This document shows, in pieces, positions 12,465 through 22,441 of a stretch of DNA of 64,000 nt (position 1 is the stretch's first letter; every line of letters begins with the position of its first letter). A model generated the notes under the pieces. The model searched no databases. It was not told where the DNA came from and was given only the letters and a program-made list of their open reading frames with translations. The DNA is from Pseudomonas sp. A34-9 (GTDB taxonomy: Bacteria; Pseudomonadota; Gammaproteobacteria; Pseudomonadales; Pseudomonadaceae): contig NZ_CP119967.1 in the NCBI RefSeq assembly GCF_029543085.1, positions 1 through 64,000 of the forward strand, in the 5' to 3' direction. The translations under genes and the position numbers were made by a program.

Positions 12465-12781
12465 AACTCACTCCGTCGAACTGAACAAGAATTTCGCTGA
12501 TATTTTCTAATCGTTAGGCAAGCTATCGAATTAATTTTTAATCATTCCATTATGTGTACCTTTTACAGTCTCTGGTGTTAACTAATGCCTCCGGTTTGGA
12601 TGTTTAGTTGTTCAGCTCGGGTGCTTCTGAAACACAACAACTTTGATGAATGGTCATAACGCCAAGCAATCGCGCGCAGTACAACTGTGAGGGATCTAAC
12701 GGTTGTGCCTGCAGTATCGATTCTCAATAGATTCCGCTTCGAAGTAAAAAAGATATTGTTGATCACCCATAAGGAAAACGG
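12465..12781. promoter_or_regulatory. Divergent promoter region between the accessory operon and its LysR regulator
   Basis: This 317-base AT-rich region must hold promoters in both directions. AGTTGTT (12606-12612) and AACAACT (12636-12642) form an inverted repeat with a 23-base spacer, a possible regulator site. AAGGA before 12782 is the ribosome site of the regulator gene. No clean -35/-10 pair stands out to me. Confidence 0.45.
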
Positions 12782-13780
12782 ATGTTTGATTACAAATTGC
12801 TTTCTGCTCTCTCTGCGGTCATTGAACAGGGAGGCTTCGAACGAGCAGCCCAGGTTCTTGGTCTGTCCCAGCCCGCAGTGTCACAGCGAATCAAGCTATT
12901 GGAGGCCAGGGTCGGCCGTCCGGTGTTAGTGCGCTTGACGCCACCGGTGCCAACCGAGATAGGGCGGCGGCTGCTTTATCATGTTCAGCAGGTGCGGTTA
13001 CTCGAGCGTGATCTTCAGAGTCACGTGCCTTCTCTCGATGAAGACGGGGCTCCGGAACGCCTGCGTGTCGCCTTGAACGCTGACAGCCTGGCGACATGGT
13101 GGGCGCGATCAGTGGGTGATTTTTGCGCCGAGCAGAATTTGTTGCTGGATCTGGTCGTCGAGGATCAAGCGGTCAGTCTCAGGCGTATGCGTGCCGGCGA
13201 GGTGGCGGCCTGTGTTTGTGCCACTGAACGGCCAATGGCGGGCGCGCGCAGTCTGTTGCTTGGTGCCATGCGCTACCGCGCGGTGGCGAGTCCTGAGTTT
13301 ATCGCCCGGCATTTTCCGAACGGTATCAATGCCCAGTTGATTGCCCGCACGCCGGCGCTAGTGTTTGGCCCCGACGATTTTCTGCAGCACCGCTACCTCG
13401 CAGCCTTGGGTGTGCTCGGAAGTTTCGAGCACCATTTCTGTCCGTCATCAGAAGGATTTATACGACTGACAGAAGCAGGACTGGGTTGGGGTCTGGTTCC
13501 GGAGTTGCAGATTATCGATCATCTGCAGCGTGGCTTGCTGGTTGAGTTGATACCCGACAAGCCAACCGATGTGCCGTTGTACTGGCACCATTGGCGCAAT
13601 AGTGGCGAGTTGTTGGGCAAGCTGACCGAACATCTCGCGCAATCATCAAAACGTTGGCTGGTGCCGCTGGATTCCCTGGCAAACATTCCTCGCCATATTG
13701 CTTCCCTTCATCAGCCACGCTTCCCGATGCCCACTGAGCACGACAGTCATTCCTGTCTGACGATGAACAGCGAAGTTTAA
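12782..13780 (+). CDS. LysR-family transcriptional regulator, ArgP-like
   Basis: The protein aligns by eye with ArgP (IciA): an N-terminal winged helix with GFERAAQVLGLSQPAVSQRIKLLE split over residues 18-41, then LNADSLATWW in the effector domain, YFPNG-like HFPNG, and YWHHW near the end. ArgP proteins respond to lysine and arginine and usually drive an exporter gene. At 332 residues it is about 35 longer than typical ArgP because of a C-terminal tail from about residue 295. It is divergent from the six-gene operon, so control of that operon is likely (inference). Whether it is the core argP or a cluster-specific copy is not settled here. Confidence 0.85.
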   Translation: MFDYKLLSALSAVIEQGGFERAAQVLGLSQPAVSQRIKLLEARVGRPVLVRLTPPVPTEIGRRLLYHVQQVRLLERDLQSHVPSLDEDGAPERLRVALNADSLATWWARSVGDFCAEQNLLLDLVVEDQAVSLRRMRAGEVAACVCATERPMAGARSLLLGAMRYRAVASPEFIARHFPNGINAQLIARTPALVFGPDDFLQHRYLAALGVLGSFEHHFCPSSEGFIRLTEAGLGWGLVPELQIIDHLQRGLLVELIPDKPTDVPLYWHHWRNSGELLGKLTEHLAQSSKRWLVPLDSLANIPRHIASLHQPRFPMPTEHDSHSCLTMNSEV

Positions 13781-13804
13781 GAACGTTGTGTTGAACTGAA
13801 ACAG

Positions 13805-13841
13805 GACTGTCAGGTGGGGATAACGCGCCCCCTGGCAGTTT
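13805..13841. terminator. Possible hairpin between convergent genes
   Basis: ACTGtCAGGtGGGG and CCCCCTGGCAGT pair imperfectly, followed by TTTC. It lies between the convergent regulator and response-regulator genes, so it may end one or both transcripts. The short T-run makes this weak. Confidence 0.4.
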
Positions 13842-13853
13842 CGGCTCAGCCGT

Positions 13854-14570
13854 TCAAGTGGCGGCCGCCACACTCTCCAACCGATACCCGTAGCCATAAA
13901 TCGTCAGCAACTGCCAACCACGATCCGCGGTCAGTCCGAGCTTGTTGCGCAGGCGATAGATATGCGTGTCCAACGGTCGCGACGAAGCCATTTCCTCATG
14001 GGGCCAGAACCGTTCATACAGATAATCTCGCGACAACGGCCGTCCGAGGTTGCTGAACAGGCAACGCGCGAGACGGTATTCACGTTCGGTCATGATGATC
14101 GGTTTGCCCGCACGGGTGACCGTCAGTTCTGCATCGTCAAACGCCAAGTCATTGAAACTCAGCACTTCGGCAGCTGCAGTACGCTGCTGACTGTGCCGGC
14201 GCAACACCGCCGCCACGCGTGCTTTCAATTCATTGGGCCGAAACGGCTTGCTCACATAATCATCAGCTCCGGCATTCAGCGCTTGAACAATATCGCTCTC
14301 ACCATCGCGACTGGTCAGCATGATCGCCGCCGGTGGCGCTTCCATGTGTTCGCGGGTCCAGCGCAGCAGCGCCAGGCCGGTGAGGTCGGGCAGTTGCCAG
14401 TCGAGGATCAGCAGGTCGAAAGTCTCCCGGCGCAGTTGCCGCAGCAAGTCTTCACCGCGCTCGAAGCTGTGCAGTGACCATGGCTGCTCGCCGGCATCGG
14501 CCATCTGCTGCAGGGTTTGCTCGACCCGGCGCAGTTCGGCGGGTTCGTCGTCCAGTATCGCAACGCGCAT
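13854..14570 (-). CDS. OmpR-family two-component response regulator
   Basis: The 238-residue protein has a receiver domain with phospho-acceptor D57 (LILDWQLPD), T86 and K108, then an OmpR-type winged helix (LTVTRAGKPIIMTEREYRL, DTHIYRLRNKLG). The ATG at 14570 is chosen because it gives a clean receiver start (MRVAILDDE) with AAGGAA 8 bases upstream; the frame is open 13 codons more. It is divergent from the kinase gene at 14747, its obvious partner. The DNA target is unknown. Confidence 0.9.
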   Translation of the reverse strand: MRVAILDDEPAELRRVEQTLQQMADAGEQPWSLHSFERGEDLLRQLRRETFDLLILDWQLPDLTGLALLRWTREHMEAPPAAIMLTSRDGESDIVQALNAGADDYVSKPFRPNELKARVAAVLRRHSQQRTAAAEVLSFNDLAFDDAELTVTRAGKPIIMTEREYRLARCLFSNLGRPLSRDYLYERFWPHEEMASSRPLDTHIYRLRNKLGLTADRGWQLLTIYGYGYRLESVAAAT

Positions 14571-14746
14571 ACGCGATGATTCCTTGTTGCTTTGGCAATC
14601 GGGAGGCAACCATAGCGGCTTGCCCTGTGCCGTGAAAGTAAGCGTCTCGTCGGTGATCGACGTCCGCTATGATTCTTCGGTCTACGTCTCTGACCTGTGG
14701 CCTATGAAACCATTCCCTCCCGCCCATTTCCCTACGGCGCGTTTCC

Positions 14747-16279
14747 ATGAATAACCGTCGCCGGCACGAAAGCCGTGAGCCGAGCCAGGTGCAGCGCCTG
14801 TTTCGCCAGTTAGTGCGCGAGTGGGTGTGGATAAGTCTAGTGCTGTTGCCGCTGACTGCGCTGTTGTCTTATCGCGCCCAGGTCAATCTGCGCGACGTCT
14901 CGCCAGTGCTGAGCGCATTGCTGTCGGTAGGGCTGGTAGCGTGCGTGCTCGGGCTTTTGCTCTGGCGTCCGCGCTGGGCACTGTGGATAACGCTGAGCGG
15001 CATGGCGTGCGTGCTGCTCGCCAGTGCCGGGCTGGCGGAAACCCGGCGCTGGTGGTCGCCGACGCCAGCCGCGCTGGGCATGCTTTTCGGTTATCTGATC
15101 TGGAACTGGCGGCGTCTCAGCGGGGTGCTGACTTACTTCGGCTGGGAGCTTGCCCGCCTGGACAGTGAGCCGAAAGTCTTCCCCGAACGCCGCCGCACCC
15201 AGTTCACCGGGGGCGATAGGTTGCAGGGTCAGATCATGGCGCTCGAACAAGCCATGAGCCGCACTCGCGATACCCGACGGTTCATCGCCGACGGGCTGGA
15301 ATATTTGCCGGTGGCGACGCTGATCAGCGATCCGAAGGGACAGATCCTGCTGGGCAACCGCAAAGCTCGGCAACTCTTCGACAGTAATCTGGTGGGCGAT
15401 GACATCCTCGATCAACTGGCGCGGCTCGGCTATCCGGAGTTATCCACAGCGCCGCGTCCGCTGTTGTCCGCCCTGCCGCTGCTGGAGTTTCGCGATTACA
15501 AGGAGCGCAGCCTGCGTCTGGAGCGTGCGGCATTGCTGCCGGTGGATGGAGACACACCGATCGGCTGGTTGCTCAGCCTCACCGATCTCAGCGCCGAGCG
15601 TGCCGCCGAGGAGCAACGCGGGGTATTGCTGCGGTTTCTTTCCCATGACCTGCGCGCGCCGCATTCGGCGATCCTCGCCTTGCTTGACGTCCACCGGCAT
15701 CAAGTTGGGGCTGATGCGCCGCTGTTTGAACAGATCGAACGCCAGGTGCGCCGCGCGCTGGATCTGACCGACGGTTTTGTTCTGCTGGCGCGGGCCGAAT
15801 CCGAGGCTTACCAGTTTCAGCCGACGCTGTTCGCGATGCTGGTGCTGGATGTTATTGATCAAGCGCTACCGATTGCCCAGCAAAAACGCATCGAACTGCT
15901 GAATGAAATGGATGAGCCATCGCAGGAACGCCTGATCAAAGCCGATCAAGGGCTGCTGACGCGCGCACTGTTCAACCTGCTGGAAAACGCGATCAAATAC
16001 AGCCCGGCCGACACCAGGATTGAACTGCATGTAAGTTGCGACGAAGACTGGCTGCGCTGCGAACTGACCGATCAGGGTAAAGGCATCGCCGCCGAAGAAT
16101 TACCCGACCTGTTCACCCAGTACCGGCGCTTTTCTTCCTCTCAAGGCATTGATGGCGTGGGCCTGGGCTTGTCGATGGTCAAAGCGGTGGTCGATCACCA
16201 TGGCGGCGTTATCGAATGCCACAGCGTGGTCGGTCAGGGCACCACCTTCCTCCTCGAATTGCCGCTGATCCCCGAATGA
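14747..16279 (+). CDS. Sensor histidine kinase lacking a periplasmic sensor domain
   Basis: The 510-residue protein has about four membrane segments (about 27-44, 53-72, 76-96, 104-121), a PAS-like region (about 180-280), a HisKA domain with H300 in FLSHDLRAPHSAI, and an ATPase domain with N box NLLENAIKYSP, DQGKGI and GVGLGLSMV. The segment RRWWSPTPAALGMLFGYLIWNWRRL is split over residues 100-124 and resembles the part that follows CHASE2 domains in related kinases. Here the CHASE2 domain itself is missing. The H box has APHSA rather than the usual TPL. It pairs with the divergent response regulator. The gene body contains exact DnaA 9-mers at 14826, 14982 and 15440. Confidence 0.9.
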   Translation: MNNRRRHESREPSQVQRLFRQLVREWVWISLVLLPLTALLSYRAQVNLRDVSPVLSALLSVGLVACVLGLLLWRPRWALWITLSGMACVLLASAGLAETRRWWSPTPAALGMLFGYLIWNWRRLSGVLTYFGWELARLDSEPKVFPERRRTQFTGGDRLQGQIMALEQAMSRTRDTRRFIADGLEYLPVATLISDPKGQILLGNRKARQLFDSNLVGDDILDQLARLGYPELSTAPRPLLSALPLLEFRDYKERSLRLERAALLPVDGDTPIGWLLSLTDLSAERAAEEQRGVLLRFLSHDLRAPHSAILALLDVHRHQVGADAPLFEQIERQVRRALDLTDGFVLLARAESEAYQFQPTLFAMLVLDVIDQALPIAQQKRIELLNEMDEPSQERLIKADQGLLTRALFNLLENAIKYSPADTRIELHVSCDEDWLRCELTDQGKGIAAEELPDLFTQYRRFSSSQGIDGVGLGLSMVKAVVDHHGGVIECHSVVGQGTTFLLELPLIPE

Positions 16280-16286
16280 ACAGGCA

Positions 16287-16319
16287 CAAAAAAACCGGCT
16301 ATATCAGCCGGTTTTTTTA
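16287..16319 (+). terminator. Rho-independent terminator after the histidine kinase
   Basis: AAAACCGGCT (16291-16300), loop ATATC, AGCCGGTTTT (16306-16315) and further T. The symmetric A/T tracts let it act in both directions. Confidence 0.92.
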
Positions 16320-16447
16320 CTTCCGAAAAAAACTTATGCACCTTTTACGGTGTTTTATGAGCTTGAGAAATATATAAGTAAATCAATCACTTAATTTCAA
16401 TATTCAAGCGTTTTCAACAAAACCGTACACAGGTTATCCACAAATTC

Positions 16448-17227
16448 TCAGACAACCACCTGATCACTCGCGGCAGGTGCTTGCGGGGCCGGCGGCAGCG
16501 AACCCATTTCGCGCTGCGTCTTCTCGTTCCAGGCTTGTACCCGGTCGTTCAACTCAGCGATGGCGCGCGGGCCTGTGCCCTCGGCATACATCGGTTCGCC
16601 AATGACCACGGTGATTACACCGGACTTCTTGCCCCAGCCGATTTTCGGCCAGAACTTGCCGGCATTGTGTGCAATCGGCAGCACCGGAAGCGCCGCATTC
16701 ACCGCCAAAGCGCTACCACTGCGGGAGAACTTGCCGACAGTGCCGTAGGGCACGCGCGTACCTTCGGGGAAGATCAGTACCCAAACGTTGTCCTTCAGCA
16801 GCTCATCACCCTTCGCCGCGACTTGCTTCAAAGCAGCTTTCGGGTTGTCGCGATCAATCGCGATTGGCCGCAACATGGCCATGGCCCAGCCGAAAAACGG
16901 TACATACAGCAGTTCGCGTTTGAGCACTTGGCTCAACGGCGAGAAATAAGCGGAGAGAAAGAACGTCTCCCAAGTGCTCTGGTGGTTCGACTGAATCACG
17001 CAGGGCCGGTCAGGCACGTTTTCCGCACCTTTGATTTCGTAACGGATACCGAGGAATACCTTGGTCAACCACAAGGCGCAACGGCACCAGTACACGTTGA
17101 TAAAACGATAGCGCGCCTTGAACGGCAGAAACGGCGCGATAAAAAAACTCAAGCTGCACCACAGCAGGGAGGTGGTGCCCAGCAGCAGGTAAAAGAGAAA
17201 AATCCTGATGGCCCGCAGTATCGACAT
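16448..17227 (-). CDS. 1-acyl-sn-glycerol-3-phosphate acyltransferase (PlsC family)
   Basis: This family acylates lysophosphatidic acid in phospholipid synthesis at the inner membrane. The 259-residue protein has an N-terminal hydrophobic segment (about 7-33), the catalytic H82-QSTW-E87 (an HX4E variant of HX4D) and FPEGTR near 152. It lies just upstream of the leftward gmhB-glyS-glyQ genes in gene order, as in other pseudomonads. An exact DnaA 9-mer (16434-16442) sits just beyond its stop. Confidence 0.92.
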   Translation of the reverse strand: MSILRAIRIFLFYLLLGTTSLLWCSLSFFIAPFLPFKARYRFINVYWCRCALWLTKVFLGIRYEIKGAENVPDRPCVIQSNHQSTWETFFLSAYFSPLSQVLKRELLYVPFFGWAMAMLRPIAIDRDNPKAALKQVAAKGDELLKDNVWVLIFPEGTRVPYGTVGKFSRSGSALAVNAALPVLPIAHNAGKFWPKIGWGKKSGVITVVIGEPMYAEGTGPRAIAELNDRVQAWNEKTQREMGSLPPAPQAPAASDQVVV

Positions 17228-17310
17228 AGTGACGTTTACCGTTACGGGGCAATGCCCGAATGTTCAAGCGCACTCCCGATCAATCCCTGGTCAGGAACTT
17301 CAGAAGTACT

Positions 17311-17844
17311 CTAGTTGTGGATAAGTTCTGCGGCAATCGCCGCCAGATCGTCAAAAATCAGAGTGCCAACCGGCAGGGTTTTGCCCTGAGTCTTTTCGCC
17401 TTTTCCGGTCTTTACCAAAACTGGCTGTGAATCGACGGCTTTGGCGGCCTCCAGGTCACCAAGGCTGTCGCCGACGAACCAGACATTGTTCAGTTCGACG
17501 TTGTAATGCGCCGCGATGGTTTTCAACATCCCCGGTTTCGGCTTGCGGCAATCGCAGCCTTCGTCCGGCCCATGCGGGCAATACACGATCAGCCCGACTT
17601 CACCGCCCTGCTCCGCCACGAGCATACGCAAGCGCGCATGCATGGCGTCAAGGGTGGCGAGGTCGTAATAGCCGCGAGCAATGCCCGACTGGTTGGTGGC
17701 CACTGCCACCGTCCAGCCGGCCTTGCTCAACTGCGCAATCGCCTCGATCGAGCCGGGCAACGGAATCCACTCCGCCACCGACTTGATGTAAGCGTCGGAG
17801 TCGTAATTGATCACTCCGTCCCGATCGAGAATCAGCAGTTTCAA
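17311..17844 (-). CDS. gmhB: D-glycero-beta-D-manno-heptose 1,7-bisphosphate 7-phosphatase
   Basis: GmhB removes the 7-phosphate in ADP-heptose synthesis for the LPS core. The HAD motif DRDGVIN lies at residues 6-12, and the zinc-binding Cys cluster CPHG...CDCRKP follows in the middle. The TTG at 17844 is chosen because it gives KLLILDRDGVINYDSD at the N terminus, a 177-residue product, and GAGGGA just upstream. The open frame reaches 36 codons further back into glyS. It follows glyS by 10 bases on the same strand. Confidence 0.93.
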   Translation of the reverse strand: MKLLILDRDGVINYDSDAYIKSVAEWIPLPGSIEAIAQLSKAGWTVAVATNQSGIARGYYDLATLDAMHARLRMLVAEQGGEVGLIVYCPHGPDEGCDCRKPKPGMLKTIAAHYNVELNNVWFVGDSLGDLEAAKAVDSQPVLVKTGKGEKTQGKTLPVGTLIFDDLAAIAAELIHN

Positions 17845-17854
17845 CAGCAATCCC

Positions 17855-19909
17855 TCAACCCAGCAGCGAAATGTCGGCAACACCCAGGAACAGGCCACGC
17901 AGACGCGCCAGCAGCGCGTAACGGTTGGCCCGCACATTGGCGTCGTCGGCATTGACCATCACCGCGTCGAAGAACGCATCCACCGGCTCACGCAATGCCG
18001 CCAGGCGTGCCAGCGATTCGTTGTACTGACGCGCTGCGGCCATCGGCTGTACAGCCTGATCCGCTTGCTGGATCGCCGAGTAGAGCGAGAACTCGTTGGC
18101 GTTGTCGAAGTACTTGGCTTGAACGTCGGTCGGTACCGCGCCTTCGAGTTTGCTCAACAGGTTCGATACACGCTTGTTCACCGCCGCCAGTGCTGCCGCT
18201 TCCGGCAGTTTGCGGAAGGCCTGAACCGCTTGCACACGCTGATCGAAATCCAGCGCCGAACCTGGCTTCAGGGCACGTACCGACAGGTAGGTGGCCACTT
18301 CAACGCCTTCGTCTTCGTAACGTGCACGCAGACGGTCGAAGATGAATTCCAGCACGGCTTCGTTGAGGCCGGCAGCCTTGACCTTGGCACCGAACGCATT
18401 CACCGCGAATGCGACGGCGTCATTCAGGTCGAGATCGAGTTTCTTCTCGATCAGGATACGCAGCACACCCAGGGCAGCGCGGCGCAGGGCATACGGGTCT
18501 TTGCTGCCGGTTGGCAGCATGCCGATACCAAAAATACCGACCAGGGTGTCGAGCTTGTCAGCGATGGCAACGGCCGCACCAGTCAGGGTGGCTGGCAGTT
18601 CAGCACCGGCACCGCGTGGCATGTATTGCTCGTTCAGCGCCAGCGCGACGTCTTCCGGCTCGCCGTCATTGAGGGCGTAGTAGTAACCGGCGACACCTTG
18701 CATCTCCGGGAACTCGCCGACCATTTCGGTGGCCAGGTCGCACTTCGACAGCAGGCCTGCACGAGCAGCCCACGAGGCGTTGCCGCCGATGCGTGCGGCA
18801 ATGTACGCAGCGAGCCTGGATACGCGCTCGGCCTTGTCGTAGACGCTGCCGAGTTTTTCCTGGAACACCACGTTTTTCAGGCGATCGTTGAAAGCTTCGA
18901 GTTTCTGCTTCTTGTCTTGCTTGAAGAAGAACTCGGCGTCAGTCAGGCGTGGGCGAACCACTTTCTCGTTACCGGCGATGATCTGCTGCGGGTCTTTGCT
19001 TTCGATGTTGGCCACGGTGATGAACCGTGGCAGCAACTTGCCGTCGGCATCCAGCAGGCAGAAATACTTCTGGTTGTCCTGCATGGTGGTGATCAGCGCT
19101 TCTTGCGGCACGTCGAGGAAGCGTTCCTCGAACGAGCACACCAGCGGCACCGGCCATTCCACCAGCGCGGTCACTTCGTCGAGCAGAGCCGGCGGAACGA
19201 TTGCCGTGCCTTCCTGACGGGTGGCCAGTTCTTCGGTGCGCTTGCTGATGATCTCGCGACGCTCGTTGGCGTCGGCCAGCACGTAAGCGGCACGCAGGTC
19301 GGCGAGGTAGCTCGACGGCGAACCGATGCGCACGCTTTCCGGGTGATGGAAGCGGTGACCACGGGAATCACGACCAGCCTTCTGCGCGAGGATGGTGCAA
19401 TCGATGACTTGGTCACCGAGCAGCATCACCAGCCATTGGGTCGGACGCACGAACTCTTCCTTGCGCGCACCCCAACGCATGCGTTTCGGGATCGGTAGGT
19501 CGTTCAGCGAATCTTCGACGATGGTCGGCAACAGGCTCGCGGTCGGCTTGCCGGCGATGCTCTGGCTGTAACGCAGTTTCGGGCCGCTCTGATCGATTTC
19601 GCTCAGCTCCACGCCGCACTTCTTGGCAAAACCCAGGGCTGCCTGAGTCGGGTTGCCTTCAGCGTCGAACGCCGCCTGACGTGGCGGGCCATCGAGGTTG
19701 ATGCTGCGATCCGGTTGCTGAGTCGCTAACGCGGTAATCAGCACAGCCAGACGGCGCGGCGCGGCGTAGACGGTTTTAGTCTCGTAGCTCAGGCCAGCGG
19801 CTTGCAGGCCTTTGTCGATACCGGCGAGGAACGCTTCAGCCAGGGTGTTCAGGGCTTTGGGTGGCAGTTCTTCGGTGCCCAGTTCAACCAGAAAATCTTG
19901 CGCACTCAT
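17855..19909 (-). CDS. glyS: Glycyl-tRNA synthetase beta subunit
   Basis: GlyS, with GlyQ, charges tRNA-Gly. The 684-residue length, N terminus [19 protein letters not shown] and the C-terminal anticodon-binding region with NALAR-like [14 protein letters not shown] are typical. Its ATG overlaps the glyQ stop by an ATGA, showing translational coupling. Confidence 0.97.
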   Translation of the reverse strand: MSAQDFLVELGTEELPPKALNTLAEAFLAGIDKGLQAAGLSYETKTVYAAPRRLAVLITALATQQPDRSINLDGPPRQAAFDAEGNPTQAALGFAKKCGVELSEIDQSGPKLRYSQSIAGKPTASLLPTIVEDSLNDLPIPKRMRWGARKEEFVRPTQWLVMLLGDQVIDCTILAQKAGRDSRGHRFHHPESVRIGSPSSYLADLRAAYVLADANERREIISKRTEELATRQEGTAIVPPALLDEVTALVEWPVPLVCSFEERFLDVPQEALITTMQDNQKYFCLLDADGKLLPRFITVANIESKDPQQIIAGNEKVVRPRLTDAEFFFKQDKKQKLEAFNDRLKNVVFQEKLGSVYDKAERVSRLAAYIAARIGGNASWAARAGLLSKCDLATEMVGEFPEMQGVAGYYYALNDGEPEDVALALNEQYMPRGAGAELPATLTGAAVAIADKLDTLVGIFGIGMLPTGSKDPYALRRAALGVLRILIEKKLDLDLNDAVAFAVNAFGAKVKAAGLNEAVLEFIFDRLRARYEDEGVEVATYLSVRALKPGSALDFDQRVQAVQAFRKLPEAAALAAVNKRVSNLLSKLEGAVPTDVQAKYFDNANEFSLYSAIQQADQAVQPMAAARQYNESLARLAALREPVDAFFDAVMVNADDANVRANRYALLARLRGLFLGVADISLLG

Positions 19910-20859
19910 TGTGCAGCCTCCAGCTTGGCCAGTACTTCGTCACGCAGGTCCGGGGTCGCCATCGGGAAGCCCAGCTTGGCGCGCGCCAGCAGGTAGGCTT
20001 GCGCAACGGAACGCGCCAGGGTGCGTACACGCAGGATGTATTGCTGACGCGCGGTCACCGAGATCGCCCGGCGCGCATCCAGCAGGTTGAAGGTGTGCGA
20101 AGCCTTCAGCACCATTTCGTAGCTCGGCAATGGCAGCGGCTGGTCGAGTTCGATCAGGCGCTTGGCTTCGCTTTCATAGAAGTCGAACAGTTCGAACAGC
20201 TTGTCGACGTTGGCGTGTTCGAAGTTGTAAGTGGACTGCTCCACTTCGTTCTGGTGGAACACGTCGCCGTAGGTCACCTTGCCGAACGGACCGTCAGCCC
20301 AGACCAGGTCGTAGACCGAATCCACGCCCTGCAGGTACATGGCCAGACGCTCGAGACCGTAAGTGATCTCGCCGGTCACCGGATAGCATTCGATGCCGCC
20401 CGCTTGCTGGAAGTAAGTGAACTGAGTCACTTCCATACCGTTCAACCAGACTTCCCAGCCCAGACCCCAGGCGCCGAGGGTCGGCGATTCCCAGTTGTCT
20501 TCGACGAAGCGGATATCGTGGACCAGCGGGTCGAGGCCGACATGCTTGAGCGAGCCCAGGTACAGTTCCTGGAAGTTGTCCGGGTTCGGCTTCAGGACCA
20601 CCTGGAACTGATAGTAGTGCTGCAGACGGTTCGGGTTTTCGCCGTAACGGCCGTCAGTCGGACGGCGGCTTGGCTGCACATAGGCGGCGTTCCAGGTTTC
20701 CGGGCCTATGGCGCGGAGGAAGGTCGCGGTGTGGAAAGTGCCGGCGCCTACTTCCATATCGTAGGGCTGAAGTACCACACAACCTTGCTCGGCCCAGTAT
20801 TGCTGGAGCGCGAGGATCAAGTCTTGGAAGGTACGCACGGCTGGCGTAGGCTGGCTCAC
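19906..20859 (-). CDS. glyQ: Glycyl-tRNA synthetase alpha subunit
   Basis: GlyQ is the catalytic subunit of the heterotetrameric glycyl-tRNA synthetase. The GTG at 20859 gives 317 residues beginning [14 protein letters not shown], matching the family (about 315 in Pseudomonas), with CAGGTG upstream; the open frame continues 44 codons back without support. Motifs [12 protein letters not shown] and [13 protein letters not shown] are intact. It is divergent from tag, with 81 bases between. Confidence 0.96.
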   Translation of the reverse strand: MSQPTPAVRTFQDLILALQQYWAEQGCVVLQPYDMEVGAGTFHTATFLRAIGPETWNAAYVQPSRRPTDGRYGENPNRLQHYYQFQVVLKPNPDNFQELYLGSLKHVGLDPLVHDIRFVEDNWESPTLGAWGLGWEVWLNGMEVTQFTYFQQAGGIECYPVTGEITYGLERLAMYLQGVDSVYDLVWADGPFGKVTYGDVFHQNEVEQSTYNFEHANVDKLFELFDFYESEAKRLIELDQPLPLPSYEMVLKASHTFNLLDARRAISVTARQQYILRVRTLARSVAQAYLLARAKLGFPMATPDLRDEVLAKLEAAQ

Positions 20860-20940
20860 GAAATTCACCTGTTTCTTGGGCTGCGATTTAAAGAGCGGGA
20901 GTATACCCGATTCAGTCGCACCTCCACCCCCTGGAGCCTT

Positions 20941-21498
20941 ATGCCACGCTGCTTTTGGTGTACCGAAGATCCGCTGTACATGGCTTATCACGATCAGGAG
21001 TGGGGCACGCCGCTACGCGATGCGCAGGGTTTGTTCGAGTTGCTTTTGCTCGAAGGGTTCCAGGCCGGGCTTTCCTGGATCACCGTGCTGCGCAAGCGCG
21101 AGCGTTATCGCGAGGTGCTGTTCGGCTTCGACGTACAGCGCGTGGCGCAGATGAGCGACGCCGAAATCGACGAATTGATGCTCGACCCGGGGATCATTCG
21201 CAACCGCCTGAAACTCAATGCCGCCCGGCGCAACGCCCAAGCCTGGCTGGCGCTGGAGGATCCGGTGGCGTTCCTCTGGTCGTTCGTCGGTGACCAACCG
21301 ATCATCAATCATTTCAAGGATCGCAGCGAAGTCCCGGCGATCACCCCCGAAGCGGTGGCGATGAGCAAAGGCCTGAAAAAGGCCGGGTTCACGTTTGTCG
21401 GCCCGACCATTTGCTACGCACTGATGCAGGCCTCGGGCATGGTCATGGATCACACTCAGGATTGCGACCGCTACGCGCAGCTCGCCAACGGCGGTTAG
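20941..21498 (+). CDS. tag: DNA-3-methyladenine glycosylase I
   Basis: Tag excises 3-methyladenine from alkylated DNA. The 185-residue protein starts MPRCFWC and carries the structural zinc ligands C4, H17, H171 and C175. The central [20 protein letters not shown] is the substrate-pocket region. The start at 20941 is set by this conserved N terminus although the frame is open far upstream across glyQ. htrB follows 40 bases later. Confidence 0.95.
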   Translation: MPRCFWCTEDPLYMAYHDQEWGTPLRDAQGLFELLLLEGFQAGLSWITVLRKRERYREVLFGFDVQRVAQMSDAEIDELMLDPGIIRNRLKLNAARRNAQAWLALEDPVAFLWSFVGDQPIINHFKDRSEVPAITPEAVAMSKGLKKAGFTFVGPTICYALMQASGMVMDHTQDCDRYAQLANGG

Positions 21499-21538
21499 AA
21501 TGGCCGCCTCGCGCACCGCACAAGATCAGGAGTGACCT

Positions 21539-22426
21539 GTGGAAAAGTTTAAAGGCGCCTTGCTGGTAGGCGCTCTGCGGCTATTTGCCCTGCTGCCATG
21601 GCGGGCCGTGCAGGCCGTGGGTTCGGCGATCGGCTGGATCATGTGGAAAACCCCCAACCGCTCCCGCGACGTGGTGCGGATCAACCTCGCCAAATGTTTT
21701 CCACAGATGGATGCCGCCGAACGTGAGCGTCTGGTCGGGCAGAGCCTGAAAGACATCGGCAAGTCGCTGACCGAAAGCGCCTGCGCGTGGATCTGGCCGG
21801 CGCAACGCTCGATCGATCTGGTGCGCGAAGTCGAAGGCCTCGACGTCCTCAAGGATGCGCTGGCCTCCGGCAAAGGCTTAGTCGGCATCACCAGCCACCT
21901 GGGCAACTGGGAAGTGCTCAACCACTTCTATTGCAGCCAGTGCAAACCGATCATTTTCTATCGCCCGCCCAAGCTCAAGGCTGTGGATGAATTGCTGCGC
22001 AAACAGCGCGTGCAACTGGGCAACAAAGTCGCCGCATCGACCAAAGAAGGCATCCTCAGCGTCATCAAGGAAGTGCGCAAAGGTGGTGCAGTGGGCATCC
22101 CCGCTGACCCGGAACCGGCCGAATCCGCCGGGATCTTCGTGCCGTTCTTCGCGACTCAGGCGCTGACTAGCAAGTTCGTGCCGAACATGTTGGCTGGCGG
22201 CAAAGCCGTTGGCGTGTTCCTGCATGCATTGCGCCTGCCCGATGGGTCTGGCTACAAAGTGATCCTCGAAGCCGCGCCAGAAGCCATGTACAGCACCGAT
22301 ACCGCCGAATCCTGCGCAGCGATGAGTAAAGTCGTCGAGCGTTATGTGGCGGCGTATCCGAGTCAGTACATGTGGAGCATGAAGCGCTTCAAAAAGCGTC
22401 CGCCGGGCGAAGAGCGCTGGTATTGA
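21539..22426 (+). CDS. htrB: Lipid A biosynthesis late acyltransferase (HtrB/LpxL-type)
   Basis: The enzyme adds a secondary acyl chain to the lipid A precursor at the inner membrane. The 295-residue protein has an N-terminal hydrophobic segment and the catalytic HLGNWE motif near residue 120. The GTG start at 21539 has AGGAG seven bases upstream. Gene order tag-htrB-PilZ is the usual one in Pseudomonas. Confidence 0.93.
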   Translation: MEKFKGALLVGALRLFALLPWRAVQAVGSAIGWIMWKTPNRSRDVVRINLAKCFPQMDAAERERLVGQSLKDIGKSLTESACAWIWPAQRSIDLVREVEGLDVLKDALASGKGLVGITSHLGNWEVLNHFYCSQCKPIIFYRPPKLKAVDELLRKQRVQLGNKVAASTKEGILSVIKEVRKGGAVGIPADPEPAESAGIFVPFFATQALTSKFVPNMLAGGKAVGVFLHALRLPDGSGYKVILEAAPEAMYSTDTAESCAAMSKVVERYVAAYPSQYMWSMKRFKKRPPGEERWY

Positions 22427-22441
22427 GCTGATTGGCATGAT

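Noticed and set aside
6550..13800. Genomic island with integrase or insertion sequence borders
   Set aside because: No integrase, transposase, tRNA gene or flanking direct repeat was seen; the acquisition claim rests only on gene content, context and base composition.
17807..19498. Open frame of 563 codons on the plus strand opposite glyS
   Set aside because: Shadow of glyS; low-complexity composition rich in Gln, His and Arg with no motif.
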